A stretch of 6,993 bases of DNA, from NCBI GenBank assembly GCA_034659075.1, contig JAYEGM010000256.1, forward strand, positions 1 to 6,993. Direction: 5' to 3'. Below are positions 1 through 5,290 of this stretch, piece after piece; the first letter of the stretch is position 1; each line of letters starts with the position of its first letter. The stretch is from BMS3Bbin11 sp034659075. GTDB lineage: Bacteria > Pseudomonadota > Gammaproteobacteria > BMS3Bbin11. Both the position numbers and the translations under genes were made by a program. The notes beneath the pieces are model-generated. The model searched no databases and had not been told where the DNA came from. It saw nothing but the letters and a program-made list of their open reading frames with translations.

Positions 1-2
1 AG

Positions 3-125
3 CATGGGAACTGGCATAATAAAAAACTATATTTTCAAAATGTTGAGATGAACCTTCATATTCAATTAGTTGATGGATGGGGATTTAGGGTACCAGCATC
101 AAGAGGTTTCATTTTGTATTGTTAA
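3..125 (+). CDS. C-terminal tail of an unidentified protein (5' end outside the window)
   Basis: Frame 3 is open from the window edge to a TAA at 123-125 and encodes about 40 residues. They include a plausible protein-like stretch (LHIQLVDGWGFRVPASRG), while the other two plus frames stop quickly. I do not recognise the family. The stop lies only a few bases before the left end of the IS200-type element, so this may be the natural C-terminus or a gene cut by the insertion with a chance stop at the junction. No signal peptide or membrane segment can be judged from this piece. Confidence 0.4.
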   Translation, partial: HGNWHNKKLYFQNVEMNLHIQLVDGWGFRVPASRGFILYC

Positions 126-146
126 ATCTCTTGGGGTTCTATTCCC

Positions 147-160
147 CGCAGCTTGCTGCG
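147..160 (+). repeat. Left-end hairpin of the IS200-type element
   Basis: This is a perfect 6-bp stem, CGCAGC-TT-GCTGCG. Upstream GGGG (133-136) can pair with CCCC (144-147), offering a competing fold. It lies 11 bp before the tnpA start, so the structure may also limit transposase translation, as reported for IS200 relatives. Its loop region matches that of the right end. Confidence 0.75.
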
Positions 161-171
161 AATATAGGTGA

Positions 172-615
172 ATGAGCGAATATATACACAAGAGTCATAA
201 TGTAACGGTATTAATGTACCACTTAGTATTTCCAGCGAAGTACCGAAGGGCAGTATTTGACACTAAAGTAGACACAGAGCTTCGAGATGTTTGCCTGGAG
301 ATAGAGCGGAGATATGAAATAAAGTTTTTAGAAATTGGGACAGATGAAGATCACGTTCATTTTTTGGTGCAGTCGGTGCCAATGTATAGCGTTAAAAAGA
401 TTGTGCAGATGATAAAAAGCCTCACAGCGAGAGAAATATTTCGTCGTTGCCCAGAGGTGAAGAAAAAGTTATGGGGTGGAGAATTCTGGAGTGATGGGTA
501 TTTTGCGAGTACAGTTGGGAAGCATGGGGATGAAAATATGATAGGTAAGTATGTAAAGGGCCAAGGTGGTGAATATCAAAAACTCCATAGTGACCACCAG
601 TTGGCATTATTCTAG
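172..615 (+). CDS. tnpA: IS200/IS605 family Y1 transposase TnpA
   Basis: The 147-residue length is normal for single-domain Y1 HUH transposases. The HUH metal-binding motif is H61-V62-H63 (in EDHVHFLV), and the likely nucleophile is Tyr127 in GKYVKGQG, with the expected downstream Gln131. The N-terminal HNVTVLMYHLVFPAKYRR stretch is characteristic of the family. The enzyme nicks single-stranded DNA at the element ends, forms a 5'-phosphotyrosine link and joins the ends into a circle; it works as a dimer. Only GGTG, almost abutting the ATG, could serve as a ribosome site, which suggests poor translation. The gene is complete, without frameshift, and fills most of the element. Confidence 0.93.
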   Translation: MSEYIHKSHNVTVLMYHLVFPAKYRRAVFDTKVDTELRDVCLEIERRYEIKFLEIGTDEDHVHFLVQSVPMYSVKKIVQMIKSLTAREIFRRCPEVKKKLWGGEFWSDGYFASTVGKHGDENMIGKYVKGQGGEYQKLHSDHQLALF

Positions 616-629
616 GAGGCTAGCACCGA

Positions 630-654
630 TACCCCGTCAGCTTGCTGCGGGGTA
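630..654 (+). repeat. Right-end hairpin of the IS200-type element
   Basis: This 11-bp stem has outer arm TACCCCG pairing with CGGGGTA and inner CAGC pairing with GCTG around a TT loop. The unpaired T637 on the 5' arm is typical of the imperfect right-end hairpins that Y1 transposases recognise. It starts 14 bp after the tnpA stop and could also act as a transcription stop, although no T-run follows. Confidence 0.75.
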
Positions 655-664
655 GTTCATTTAG

Positions 665-988
665 TTTTCACTACGGCGGGGCCGATAACCGCCATTCTTT
701 CTTCATATAACGTATAATTCCACCGCCACATTGTCTATCTGTGGGAGCAGGCATACCTGTGTCGTCTTGCGAATACCGCGAACTGGTCAGGTTAAACAAA
801 ATAGCATTTCAAATAGACTACAGGAGACAGTCCGTCACATGGCAGGCATTTTATTCATGGTGATTGTGTAGGGTGATGAAGTATACTTGCGCCAGTTTTT
901 GCATAGCCGCACCTACATGGTAAATATAATGATGTGCAGCAGTAGCTGCGAGAAAGCCCTAAATGGCTGTAAACCCTTACTTTTATTA
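665..988. other. Gene-poor flank between the IS and the tRNA-Leu fragment
   Basis: I see no convincing gene here. The minus strand has an approximately 46-codon open stretch ending near 676 (residues such as SRYSQDDTGMPAPTDRQCGG), without a clear start or ribosome site. A plus-strand ATG at 839 gives only 11 codons. A small hairpin (GCAGC/GCTGC, 936-949) is present. It may be remnant DNA outside the att site. Confidence 0.4.
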
Positions 989-1013
989 TGGTACCGAGGA
1001 GAGGACTTGAACC
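989..1013 (-). other. Candidate att site: 3' end of a tRNA-Leu gene
   Basis: Read on the minus strand, this gives the T-loop TTCAAGT, the 3' T-stem strand CCTCT, the acceptor strand CCTCGGT, then A and CCA. The CCTCGGTACCA ending matches the end of enterobacterial tRNA-Leu (GAG anticodon type). Upstream on the minus strand (above 1013) there is no anticodon or D-arm, and even the T-stem pairs poorly (GGTGG against CCTCT), so this is a fragment and not a tRNA gene. Tyrosine integrases commonly insert at tRNA 3' ends, leaving an intact tRNA at one end and such a piece at the other. The orientation puts the element to the right, with the intact tRNA-Leu expected beyond the window. No second copy is visible here. 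Confidence 0.7.
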
Positions 1014-1233
1014 ACCTTGATTACTCCATTATATCTATATTAAACAATACGTTATAATGTTTCATCTTGACTGCGTTCCACCCACGTTCCACCTTTATTT
1101 TTGCTGATATTCATCAGCCCAGTCTAAACCTGAATTTCCGATAAAGATTTCGTGCCCCAGTCATGTGCAAAAGTCTTGCATTACTGTCGGTTTTCGCATG
1201 TAAACGAGGTTGCTCTCCAGGATAATTAATAGT
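1014..1233. other. Inner flank of the att site, no gene seen
   Basis: This is AT-rich DNA between the tRNA fragment and the hipA stop. It holds the paired 9-bp repeats at 1074-1093, a short palindrome GCTGAT-ATTC-ATCAGC (1103-1118) with no T-run after it on the minus strand, and TGCAA/TTGCA (1166-1180). No clear rho-independent terminator for hipA was found. A 21-codon minus-strand open stretch without a start codon is not called as a gene. Confidence 0.4.
1074..1093. repeat. Tandem CGTTCCACC repeats, possible integrase arm sites
   Basis: CGTTCCACC occurs at 1074-1082 and again at 1085-1093. The 11-bp period is about one helical turn, so both copies face the same side of the DNA. They lie about 60 bp inside the tRNA-Leu fragment, where lambda-type integrases bind arm sites through their N-terminal domain. 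The role is inferred from position and spacing; I found no copy beside the integrase gene. Confidence 0.45.
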
Positions 1234-2487
1234 TTAAATTCTGGCAGCACGGTTGCATTGCTGTGTGACAACACGCTCGATGCGTTGCAGTGACGGATAA
1301 TCACCGTATTGTGCTTCAAACAGTGCCTTTGTTTTAGCGATTTGTTCCAGTAAAGAGGCCGCAGTCTCCTGTATCAGCCGGCCCAGGTAACGTGACCCCA
1401 CGTCGCATTGCCCTGCAAGTGACTCCCAGTGTTTTGTGGTGATTTGTGCGGGGTCTCTTTGCCCACCTACAGCAAAAGCGAGATGATAATCGATGCGTTC
1501 GATGGCGCGCGTACAAACCAGATCATAAAAGGGAGACAGACGTATCTCGCCGCTTTGTAAATACAGCAGAGACAGGTTCTTGGCATGGCCATCCGAGTTG
1601 CCGGCCAGGACATTGAAAATCTGCCAGCGTAGCAGGTTTTGCGTATCGATGGCGGGATCCGTCGAGGCATCCTGCAGCAACCGGTAGCAGTCGGCAAAAG
1701 TCGGGCCGCCGGAATCCTGGTATTTTTTTTCGTGCCCATACCCCAGGGCCTGGCAGAAGTCTTCCTGGTGCAGACGTTGGATCTCACCGCGTTCATCCCA
1801 TACTCGATCATAGCGCTCAATCTGCGCGTAAAAACGCTTTTCAATAGAATGCAATTCAATATCGACGACGGGCAATCCAATTTGTTTAGCAAGATGGCTG
1901 GTAAATGTCTCATAGGCCGGCAGATGACGATAATCTGTCAACTCGAATTTCAGGATATGACTGGAGGGCGCTTCGCCTTCGGGGAGGAAATAGTGACCGT
2001 CCCGGATTAACACAGGACATTTATCCTGTGCCCCGGCCAGTGATAGCCTGGGTCGTTTATCCTCCGGCCAGGTCGCATAGATCTGTCCCCGTCGGGCGAT
2101 CAGTCTGGCTAATTCCTTATCCGGGAGTGGTCGGTAACTTCGATCTTCTGACGGGTTCCGTTCCACCTGCAGGATAGAGAGTGCACCCGCGCACTCCCCA
2201 CCGATGGCACGCAACAAGTCAAAATCGGTATTGGAAATTTTCAGGTCACGAACAATGTTATCCCGAACACCGCCTTCGGGTAACAGGTTGGCGAAAAAAC
2301 GATGAGCAACACCGTCTTTGGCTGAAAAGTCTTCTGTTGTGAGTGGGAGTGACCATGAGACAGCAAAGCCGTCTCGAGTGATCCAGTAGGGCTCATAACG
2401 AAATCCAATAGTGCCGACCGGTTCGCGCCATAAGTAACCCACCAGGCGATCTTCAAACCAGACATTGAGGGCATCCGGGTCGATCAT
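1234..2487 (-). CDS. hipA: HipA-type serine/threonine kinase toxin
   Basis: The 417-residue length is close to E. coli HipA (440). HipA kinases phosphorylate a translation factor (glutamyl-tRNA synthetase in E. coli), stalling growth and producing persistence; HipB neutralises them. The N-terminal part (about 1-110) is the small HipA N1-type subdomain. SLAGAQDK (149-156) is the glycine-rich loop, with Ser149 matching the E. coli autophosphorylation serine, and Lys180 in HILKFE is the ATP-binding lysine. The catalytic loop is NSDGHAKN with Asp299 and Asn304, and Asp322 in FYDLV is the metal-binding aspartate. All key residues are present, so the toxin looks active. The ATG overlaps the hipB stop by 4 bp (ATGA), giving translational coupling. 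The target of this homologue is unknown. Confidence 0.93.
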   Translation of the reverse strand: MIDPDALNVWFEDRLVGYLWREPVGTIGFRYEPYWITRDGFAVSWSLPLTTEDFSAKDGVAHRFFANLLPEGGVRDNIVRDLKISNTDFDLLRAIGGECAGALSILQVERNPSEDRSYRPLPDKELARLIARRGQIYATWPEDKRPRLSLAGAQDKCPVLIRDGHYFLPEGEAPSSHILKFELTDYRHLPAYETFTSHLAKQIGLPVVDIELHSIEKRFYAQIERYDRVWDERGEIQRLHQEDFCQALGYGHEKKYQDSGGPTFADCYRLLQDASTDPAIDTQNLLRWQIFNVLAGNSDGHAKNLSLLYLQSGEIRLSPFYDLVCTRAIERIDYHLAFAVGGQRDPAQITTKHWESLAGQCDVGSRYLGRLIQETAASLLEQIAKTKALFEAQYGDYPSLQRIERVVTQQCNRAARI

Positions 2488-2747
2488 GATTTATCCGTCC
2501 CGACTTTTGTGCTCCCTCTTGGTTGAACAATGACGTCCAGACCCAGGGTTCGCAAGGCCTTCAGGATTTTTCCGATCTCGGCAGTCTCCTTTCCGCGTTC
2601 GAACTCGGATAGAAAGCGGGTACTCAAGTTACCGAGTCCGGAGACCGTTTCGAGCGTCAATCCTTTGCCTTTGCGGTGGGCGCGCACCAACTGGCCAAGG
2701 TCTTCAGCCGTCTGGATCCGCCCGTAAGAGAGATTCTTCTTTGCCAT
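2484..2747 (-). CDS. hipB: HipB-type HTH antitoxin and autorepressor
   Basis: This 87-residue protein with an XRE-type helix-turn-helix at about 15-70 (AEDLGQLVRAHRKGKGLTLETVSGLGNLS and on to FLSEFERGKE) is typical of HipB antitoxins. HipB binds HipA to inactivate it and represses the hipBA promoter as a dimer. I chose the ATG at 2747, preceded by GGGTGA. The frame also has a GTG at 2789, but that codon lies upstream of a TATAAT box and inside the promoter-operator region, so it is unlikely. The C-terminal tail (VQPRGSTKVGTDKS) is the part that often contacts HipA. It is the first gene of the hipBA operon, with regularly spaced palindromes just upstream. Confidence 0.9.
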   Translation of the reverse strand: MAKKNLSYGRIQTAEDLGQLVRAHRKGKGLTLETVSGLGNLSTRFLSEFERGKETAEIGKILKALRTLGLDVIVQPRGSTKVGTDKS

Positions 2748-2762
2748 CTTTGTCACCCAGTA

Positions 2763-2768
2763 ATTATA
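2763..2768 (-). promoter_or_regulatory. Candidate -10 box of the hipBA promoter
   Basis: A perfect TATAAT on the minus strand lies 15 bp before the hipB ATG and overlaps the palindrome at 2765-2780. The matching -35 is weak (AAGTGT at 17 bp spacing). Transcripts would have a leader of only about 10 bases. Overlap with the palindrome suggests repression by blocking polymerase. Confidence 0.5.
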
Positions 2769-2780
2769 CCGTACGGTAAA
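2765..2780. promoter_or_regulatory. Proximal GTAC-centred operator of hipBA
   Basis: The sequence TATA-cc-GTAC-gg-TAAA contains the perfect 12-bp palindrome TACCGTACGGTA (2767-2778) over the -10 box. It is the copy nearest hipB of three similar sites centred at 2772.5, 2821.5 and 2870.5. The half-sites recall the TATCC...GGATA operators of E. coli HipB, but with a shorter span (16 bp). Confidence 0.6.
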
Positions 2781-2813
2781 AAATAACACTTAAATTGACA
2801 TGAAGCAAGAAAA

Positions 2814-2829
2814 TATCCTGTACGTGATA
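2814..2829. promoter_or_regulatory. Middle GTAC-centred operator of hipBA
   Basis: This site reads TATC-ct-GTAC-gt-GATA, with perfect outer half-sites TATC/GATA and central GTAC. Its GTACGTGATA arm is the exact inverse of TATCACGTAC at 2863-2872. Its centre is 49 bp from each neighbouring site. Confidence 0.6.
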
Positions 2830-2862
2830 AATATTATATTTACCAAGAAATAATTCAAAATA

Positions 2863-2878
2863 TATCACGTACGATATA
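2863..2878. promoter_or_regulatory. Distal GTAC-centred operator of hipBA
   Basis: This site reads TATC-ac-GTAC-ga-TATA and is the third copy of the motif. It lies about 115 bp upstream of the hipB start in AT-rich DNA and is followed by a separate small palindrome TGACA-TCC-TGTCA (2884-2896). Confidence 0.55.
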
Positions 2879-2951
2879 AATATTGACATCCTGTCATATG
2901 TAAAAGCCTCGTGGCAGTGGAAATTTTATTGAAGGAAAGAGATGGCGGGTC

Positions 2952-3041
2952 TTAAATTCGAGGAAGAGCACCTGCCGCAATGTATCTGCGGGCCCTTTCG
3001 GAAAAATCAGATCGTTCGTGCAGGTAGGTATCAGGCGGTAT
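2952..3041 (-). pseudogene. Remnant of an AbiEii-type nucleotidyltransferase toxin gene
   Basis: Shifted one frame from the end of the antitoxin gene, the minus strand encodes (I)PPDTYLHERSDFSE and then an unrelated run to a TAA at 2952-2954. From memory of the family, AbiEii toxins begin with a P-D-x-[YF]-L-H-x-x-x-D-F segment. AbiE genes typically overlap at this point, with the toxin ATG inside the last antitoxin codons. Here the codon in that position is ATA (3039-3041), so the start is lost, and the expected catalytic nucleotidyltransferase motifs (GG-T/S and D-x-D) are absent from the following DNA up to hipB. I infer a truncated, dead toxin gene. The identification rests on about 12 residues, so a chance match cannot be excluded. 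Confidence 0.4.
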
Positions 3042-3612
3042 CTGCCAGCACTTGATCAAAAAATTTACGGGTGGCAACTTTGCCATAGTTTCGAGCGGCC
3101 AGCCGAATTTTACGGGCACTAAGCTCATTTGCTTTTACACGTGCACGCATGCGAAGCGTCTCCGTGTCTTCTGCAAGCGTAGGCAGGTTATTCAAAAGGT
3201 CTACGAGCAGGAACTCTTCCGAAAGTTTTCGGGGGAAGCGAGGCTTCCGACGGAATTCAAATGGGAGGCCGCCCAGCGTGAAGTGACCATGACGCTTGTG
3301 GTTATAGACGACACGGGTGTTATAGAGCTGTGTGGTGCCCAGTCCTAAAGTATTGTAGGCGTTTGGTGAAGTGAGTAGGAAGTCATCCTCTTTCAGGAAG
3401 CTGCGTACCAGTTCCCGCTCATCTGCTGGCACTGGGCCAAAAACGGAGGCCTGGGGGTAGTAATATAGCCCGTTCTGAAGTTTCTGCAGCACGCCCTGAT
3501 CGACCAGCTCACGCGCATGCCGGTCGACACTTTTCGACCATTGGGCCAAATCCGCGCGTCGGTACACACGTCCAGGGCGTAGATGTCTTTTTAGCTGATC
3601 TAAACGTTTCAT
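3031..3612 (-). CDS. AbiEi-type (DUF6088-like) type IV antitoxin / transcriptional regulator
   Basis: This 193-residue protein has an N-terminal winged helix (about 1-52: VYRRADLAQWSKSVDRHARELVDQGVLQKLQNGLYYYP), in which a small beta-wing follows the recognition helix. The C-terminal half contains LLTSPNAYNTLGLGTTQLYNTRVVYN, characteristic of AbiEi-like antitoxins. Such proteins repress their own operon and, in complete systems, counter the nucleotidyltransferase toxin AbiEii without direct contact. The ATG has AGAGGA upstream and a well-formed promoter. The toxin gene that should follow on the minus strand is missing apart from a short remnant, so this is an orphan antitoxin that may act as an anti-toxin decoy or simply persist. 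The family call is firm; the precise symbol is not. Confidence 0.82.
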   Translation of the reverse strand: MKRLDQLKRHLRPGRVYRRADLAQWSKSVDRHARELVDQGVLQKLQNGLYYYPQASVFGPVPADERELVRSFLKEDDFLLTSPNAYNTLGLGTTQLYNTRVVYNHKRHGHFTLGGLPFEFRRKPRFPRKLSEEFLLVDLLNNLPTLAEDTETLRMRARVKANELSARKIRLAARNYGKVATRKFFDQVLADTA

Positions 3613-3618
3613 ATTTAT

Positions 3619-3649
3619 TATCCTCTATTAAATAATATACCCTCTATCA
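3619..3649 (-). promoter_or_regulatory. Direct repeats flanking the -10 box, possible AbiEi operator
   Basis: TGATAGAGGGTA (3638-3649) and TAATAGAGGATA (3619-3630), read on the minus strand, agree at 10 of 12 positions and start 19 bp apart. They bracket the -10 box. AbiEi proteins repress their own promoters by binding repeats, usually inverted ones; direct repeats would be a variation. The second copy also contains the ribosome-binding sequence. Confidence 0.45.
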
Positions 3650-3662
3650 GTAAATATGACAA
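3634..3662 (-). promoter_or_regulatory. Sigma-70 promoter of the AbiEi-type antitoxin gene
   Basis: The minus strand has -35 TTGTCA (3657-3662), a 17-bp spacer and -10 TATATT (3634-3639), about 21 bp before the ATG. It is the best promoter match in the window. Confidence 0.65.
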
Positions 3663-3733
3663 TAATTTTATTAAAAATTCATGCAAAATAAGGGGGCCTC
3701 TCCAGTTGGTTATTAATTCAATGAGGCTGGTTG

Positions 3734-4951
3734 CTAAGTAGAGAGCATTTTACTGTTTGAAATTTCAGCCTGTCCAAAGCCCGACACAAAAACATGCTGA
3801 TGTTTTTCTTCTGCCTGTTCTACCCATCGCCCATAGTGGCGCATAATCATCTCGGTAGTTTTATGCCCCATTTGCTGCGCGACGAATAATGGATTCTCAC
3901 CGCCAGAAAGAAGCTGGCTGGCATACGTGTGGCGTGTTTGATAGGGGTTGCGATAATGTACCCCGGCCAGCTTTAGAATGTATTTCCAGGGCCTCTCCAG
4001 GTGTTCATAATCGATAAGTGGCCCGCGCTGTTTCATGCGAACGAATACAAATTCACCTTTTTCTAAACTGTACTGTTTTTGATCCTGCAAAGACTCCAGT
4101 GCAGCTGGCAGCAGGATAACGTCACGTGTCCCTGCTTTTGTTTTCGTTTCCTTCAACTTTCTTTCTACAATGGCGCGTTGGACACGAACAGTTCCATTAC
4201 GCCAATCGATATCGCACCACTTGAGTCCAAATAATTCAGAAGTACGCAGCCCTGTATAAAATGCGAACTGCAGCAGATTCCGGATCCGTGGGTCGTATTC
4301 ACTGGCAGCAGTTAAAACTGCTCTGATTTCGTCATCGGTAAATGGATCAACCATATAGTCTGTCTTAGTCTGATTTCGACTGACCAGTTTGCTGACTTTT
4401 ATCTTGTCGAGCGGGTTTCTGTCGATAATGTCATCATTCAAAGCCTGATCAAGAACTGCACGAAGTGGCGTAAGGTCGTTGCGGATACTTTTTAACACTC
4501 CCGTGCGGTTTCGGATCCATTCACGGATAACCTGGGCATTTAGTTCACGAGCAGGATAGTCGCCAAACTCAGGAATTAGATGGGCCTGGCAGCTCTTATT
4601 GTAACAACGGTAAGTGCTATGTGGATGTGTACGCTTGATATCTTTCAGCCAGCTTACAAGCAGTTCTTTAATTGTTACGTTAGATCTTGCGTGTCCAAAT
4701 AGTCGAGCCCGCTTTGAATCCGGGAAGTATTCATCGTAACGAAAAGTCTGGCGTTCAATGGCGTTCTCTACTTCTGCCTTTAAATTGATGGCATAGCGTT
4801 GATCACTTTTTCTGGCTGGATCCAGTCTGGACAGGGTTTCTTTACATTGCACACCACGATACTGGAATTGAATTTCTATGGATCGTGAGCCACTTACATA
4901 TGCTCTGATTCTTACGCCTTGCGCGAGCTTAACAGACCGTTCTCTACCCAT
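3734..4951 (-). CDS. int: Tyrosine recombinase / site-specific integrase
   Basis: This 405-residue enzyme would integrate and excise the element. The N-terminal arm-binding domain (about 1-75, SIEIQFQYRGVQCKETL) is of the DUF3596 type, followed by a core-binding domain (about 92-180) and the catalytic domain (about 200-380). Catalytic residues are Arg236 (TGLRTSEL), Lys272, Arg340 (QTRHTYAS), His363 (MGHK) and nucleophile Tyr373 (HYGRWV). The usual first His of HxxR is Tyr337, which I recall as normal for this subgroup. I prefer the ATG at 4951, preceded by AGAGG about 10 bp upstream; the frame extends to an ATG at 4978 that lacks a ribosome site. The gene overlaps the excisionase gene by 40 bp and points toward the tRNA-Leu fragment. 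Confidence 0.92.
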   Translation of the reverse strand: MGRERSVKLAQGVRIRAYVSGSRSIEIQFQYRGVQCKETLSRLDPARKSDQRYAINLKAEVENAIERQTFRYDEYFPDSKRARLFGHARSNVTIKELLVSWLKDIKRTHPHSTYRCYNKSCQAHLIPEFGDYPARELNAQVIREWIRNRTGVLKSIRNDLTPLRAVLDQALNDDIIDRNPLDKIKVSKLVSRNQTKTDYMVDPFTDDEIRAVLTAASEYDPRIRNLLQFAFYTGLRTSELFGLKWCDIDWRNGTVRVQRAIVERKLKETKTKAGTRDVILLPAALESLQDQKQYSLEKGEFVFVRMKQRGPLIDYEHLERPWKYILKLAGVHYRNPYQTRHTYASQLLSGGENPLFVAQQMGHKTTEMIMRHYGRWVEQAEEKHQHVFVSGFGQAEISNSKMLST

Positions 4952-5103
4952 TTTTCTACCGCCTCTGTATTTATCCATAAATTATTGTTTCGGATCTGGC
5001 AGTGTAGGCCATCCAGCCAAATCCCTTTTTTCCGCCTTGCATGTACTGCATTGGTAGAGTCTCCAGATAGGTTGCAGTATTTCCGTAATTTTACCCATTT
5101 CAT
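4912..5103 (-). CDS. xis: Small excisionase-like (Xis) DNA-binding protein
   Basis: The 63-residue product MKWVKLRKYC...DAVHARR-like core (NAVHARRKKGIWLDGLHCQIRNNNLWINTEAVEKWV) looks like the winged-helix excisionase family that pairs with this integrase type. Xis bends att DNA and tips the integrase toward excision. I chose the ATG at 5103, which has AGGAG 11 bp upstream; the frame continues another 31 codons upstream, but those residues (MIIYISCCKILRTV...) look non-coding. It overlaps int by 40 bp, so the two genes are probably co-transcribed and int translation coupled. Its leader carries a 14-bp motif shared with the flhD leader. Confidence 0.8.
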   Translation of the reverse strand: MKWVKLRKYCNLSGDSTNAVHARRKKGIWLDGLHCQIRNNNLWINTEAVEKWVENGLLSSRKA

Positions 5104-5194
5104 TATGATGATTACTCCTGTTAGCCTGGTTTCGCACTGTCTGGTATTTGCCAGTACGGTCCTGAGTATCTTGCAGCAGGAGATGTAAATAATC

Positions 5195-5208
5195 ATGCTC
5201 GAAAGCTA
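5195..5208 (-). promoter_or_regulatory. 14-bp motif in the xis leader, shared with the flhD leader
   Basis: TAGCTTTCGAGCAT on the minus strand ends 91 bp before the xis ATG. The same 14 bases occur at 6108-6121 upstream of flhD, also reading toward the gene. After a one-base offset, similarity continues (ATTATTTAC against ATTAATTTC). It may be a shared binding site coupling both transcription units. Confidence 0.45.
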
Positions 5209-5290
5209 GTACTTTACGTCAGTGTTTCCAGCTTGACTTCATAATCATTGCTAAAAATACAAACAAGTTTATATAGAAATCAGTTCATAT

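Larger units (their letters stand above)
131..664 (+). mobile_element. IS200-type (IS200/IS605 family) insertion sequence, single tnpA
   Basis: The element contains a Y1 HUH transposase gene flanked by related subterminal hairpins at 147-160 and 630-654, both built on the core CAGCTTGCTG. There are no terminal inverted repeats and no tnpB, as expected for the IS200 group. These elements move as single-stranded DNA: TnpA recognises the end hairpins and cleaves a few bases outside them, beside a short target sequence. The outer boundaries given are estimates (about 15 bp left and 10 bp right of the hairpins), because such elements make no target duplication. The transposase reads intact, so the copy may be active. 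Confidence 0.85.

Noticed and set aside
670..815. Minus-strand 46-codon open stretch as a gene
   Set aside because: It has no start codon with a ribosome site, no recognisable family, and the length is within chance expectation.
989..1060. A complete tRNA gene on the minus strand
   Set aside because: Only the T-arm and acceptor 3' end are present. No anticodon, D-arm or 5' acceptor strand follows, and the T-stem is mispaired.
1103..1118. Hairpin after hipA as a rho-independent terminator
   Set aside because: The stem is 6 bp, mostly A/T beyond GC ends, and on the minus strand it is followed by A-rich sequence and not by a T-run.
1639..2177. Plus-strand open frames opposite hipA
   Set aside because: They lie wholly within a hipA gene with intact kinase motifs and have no ribosome sites or family resemblance.
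2748..2789. Upstream GTG start for hipB at 2789
   Set aside because: The added residues would be encoded by the -10 box and proximal operator, and the downstream ATG gives the usual HipB length.
2820..2872. CRISPR-like array from the evenly spaced GTAC motifs
   Set aside because: There are only three short palindromic units, the intervals are AT-rich, and the position over the hipB promoter fits operators better.
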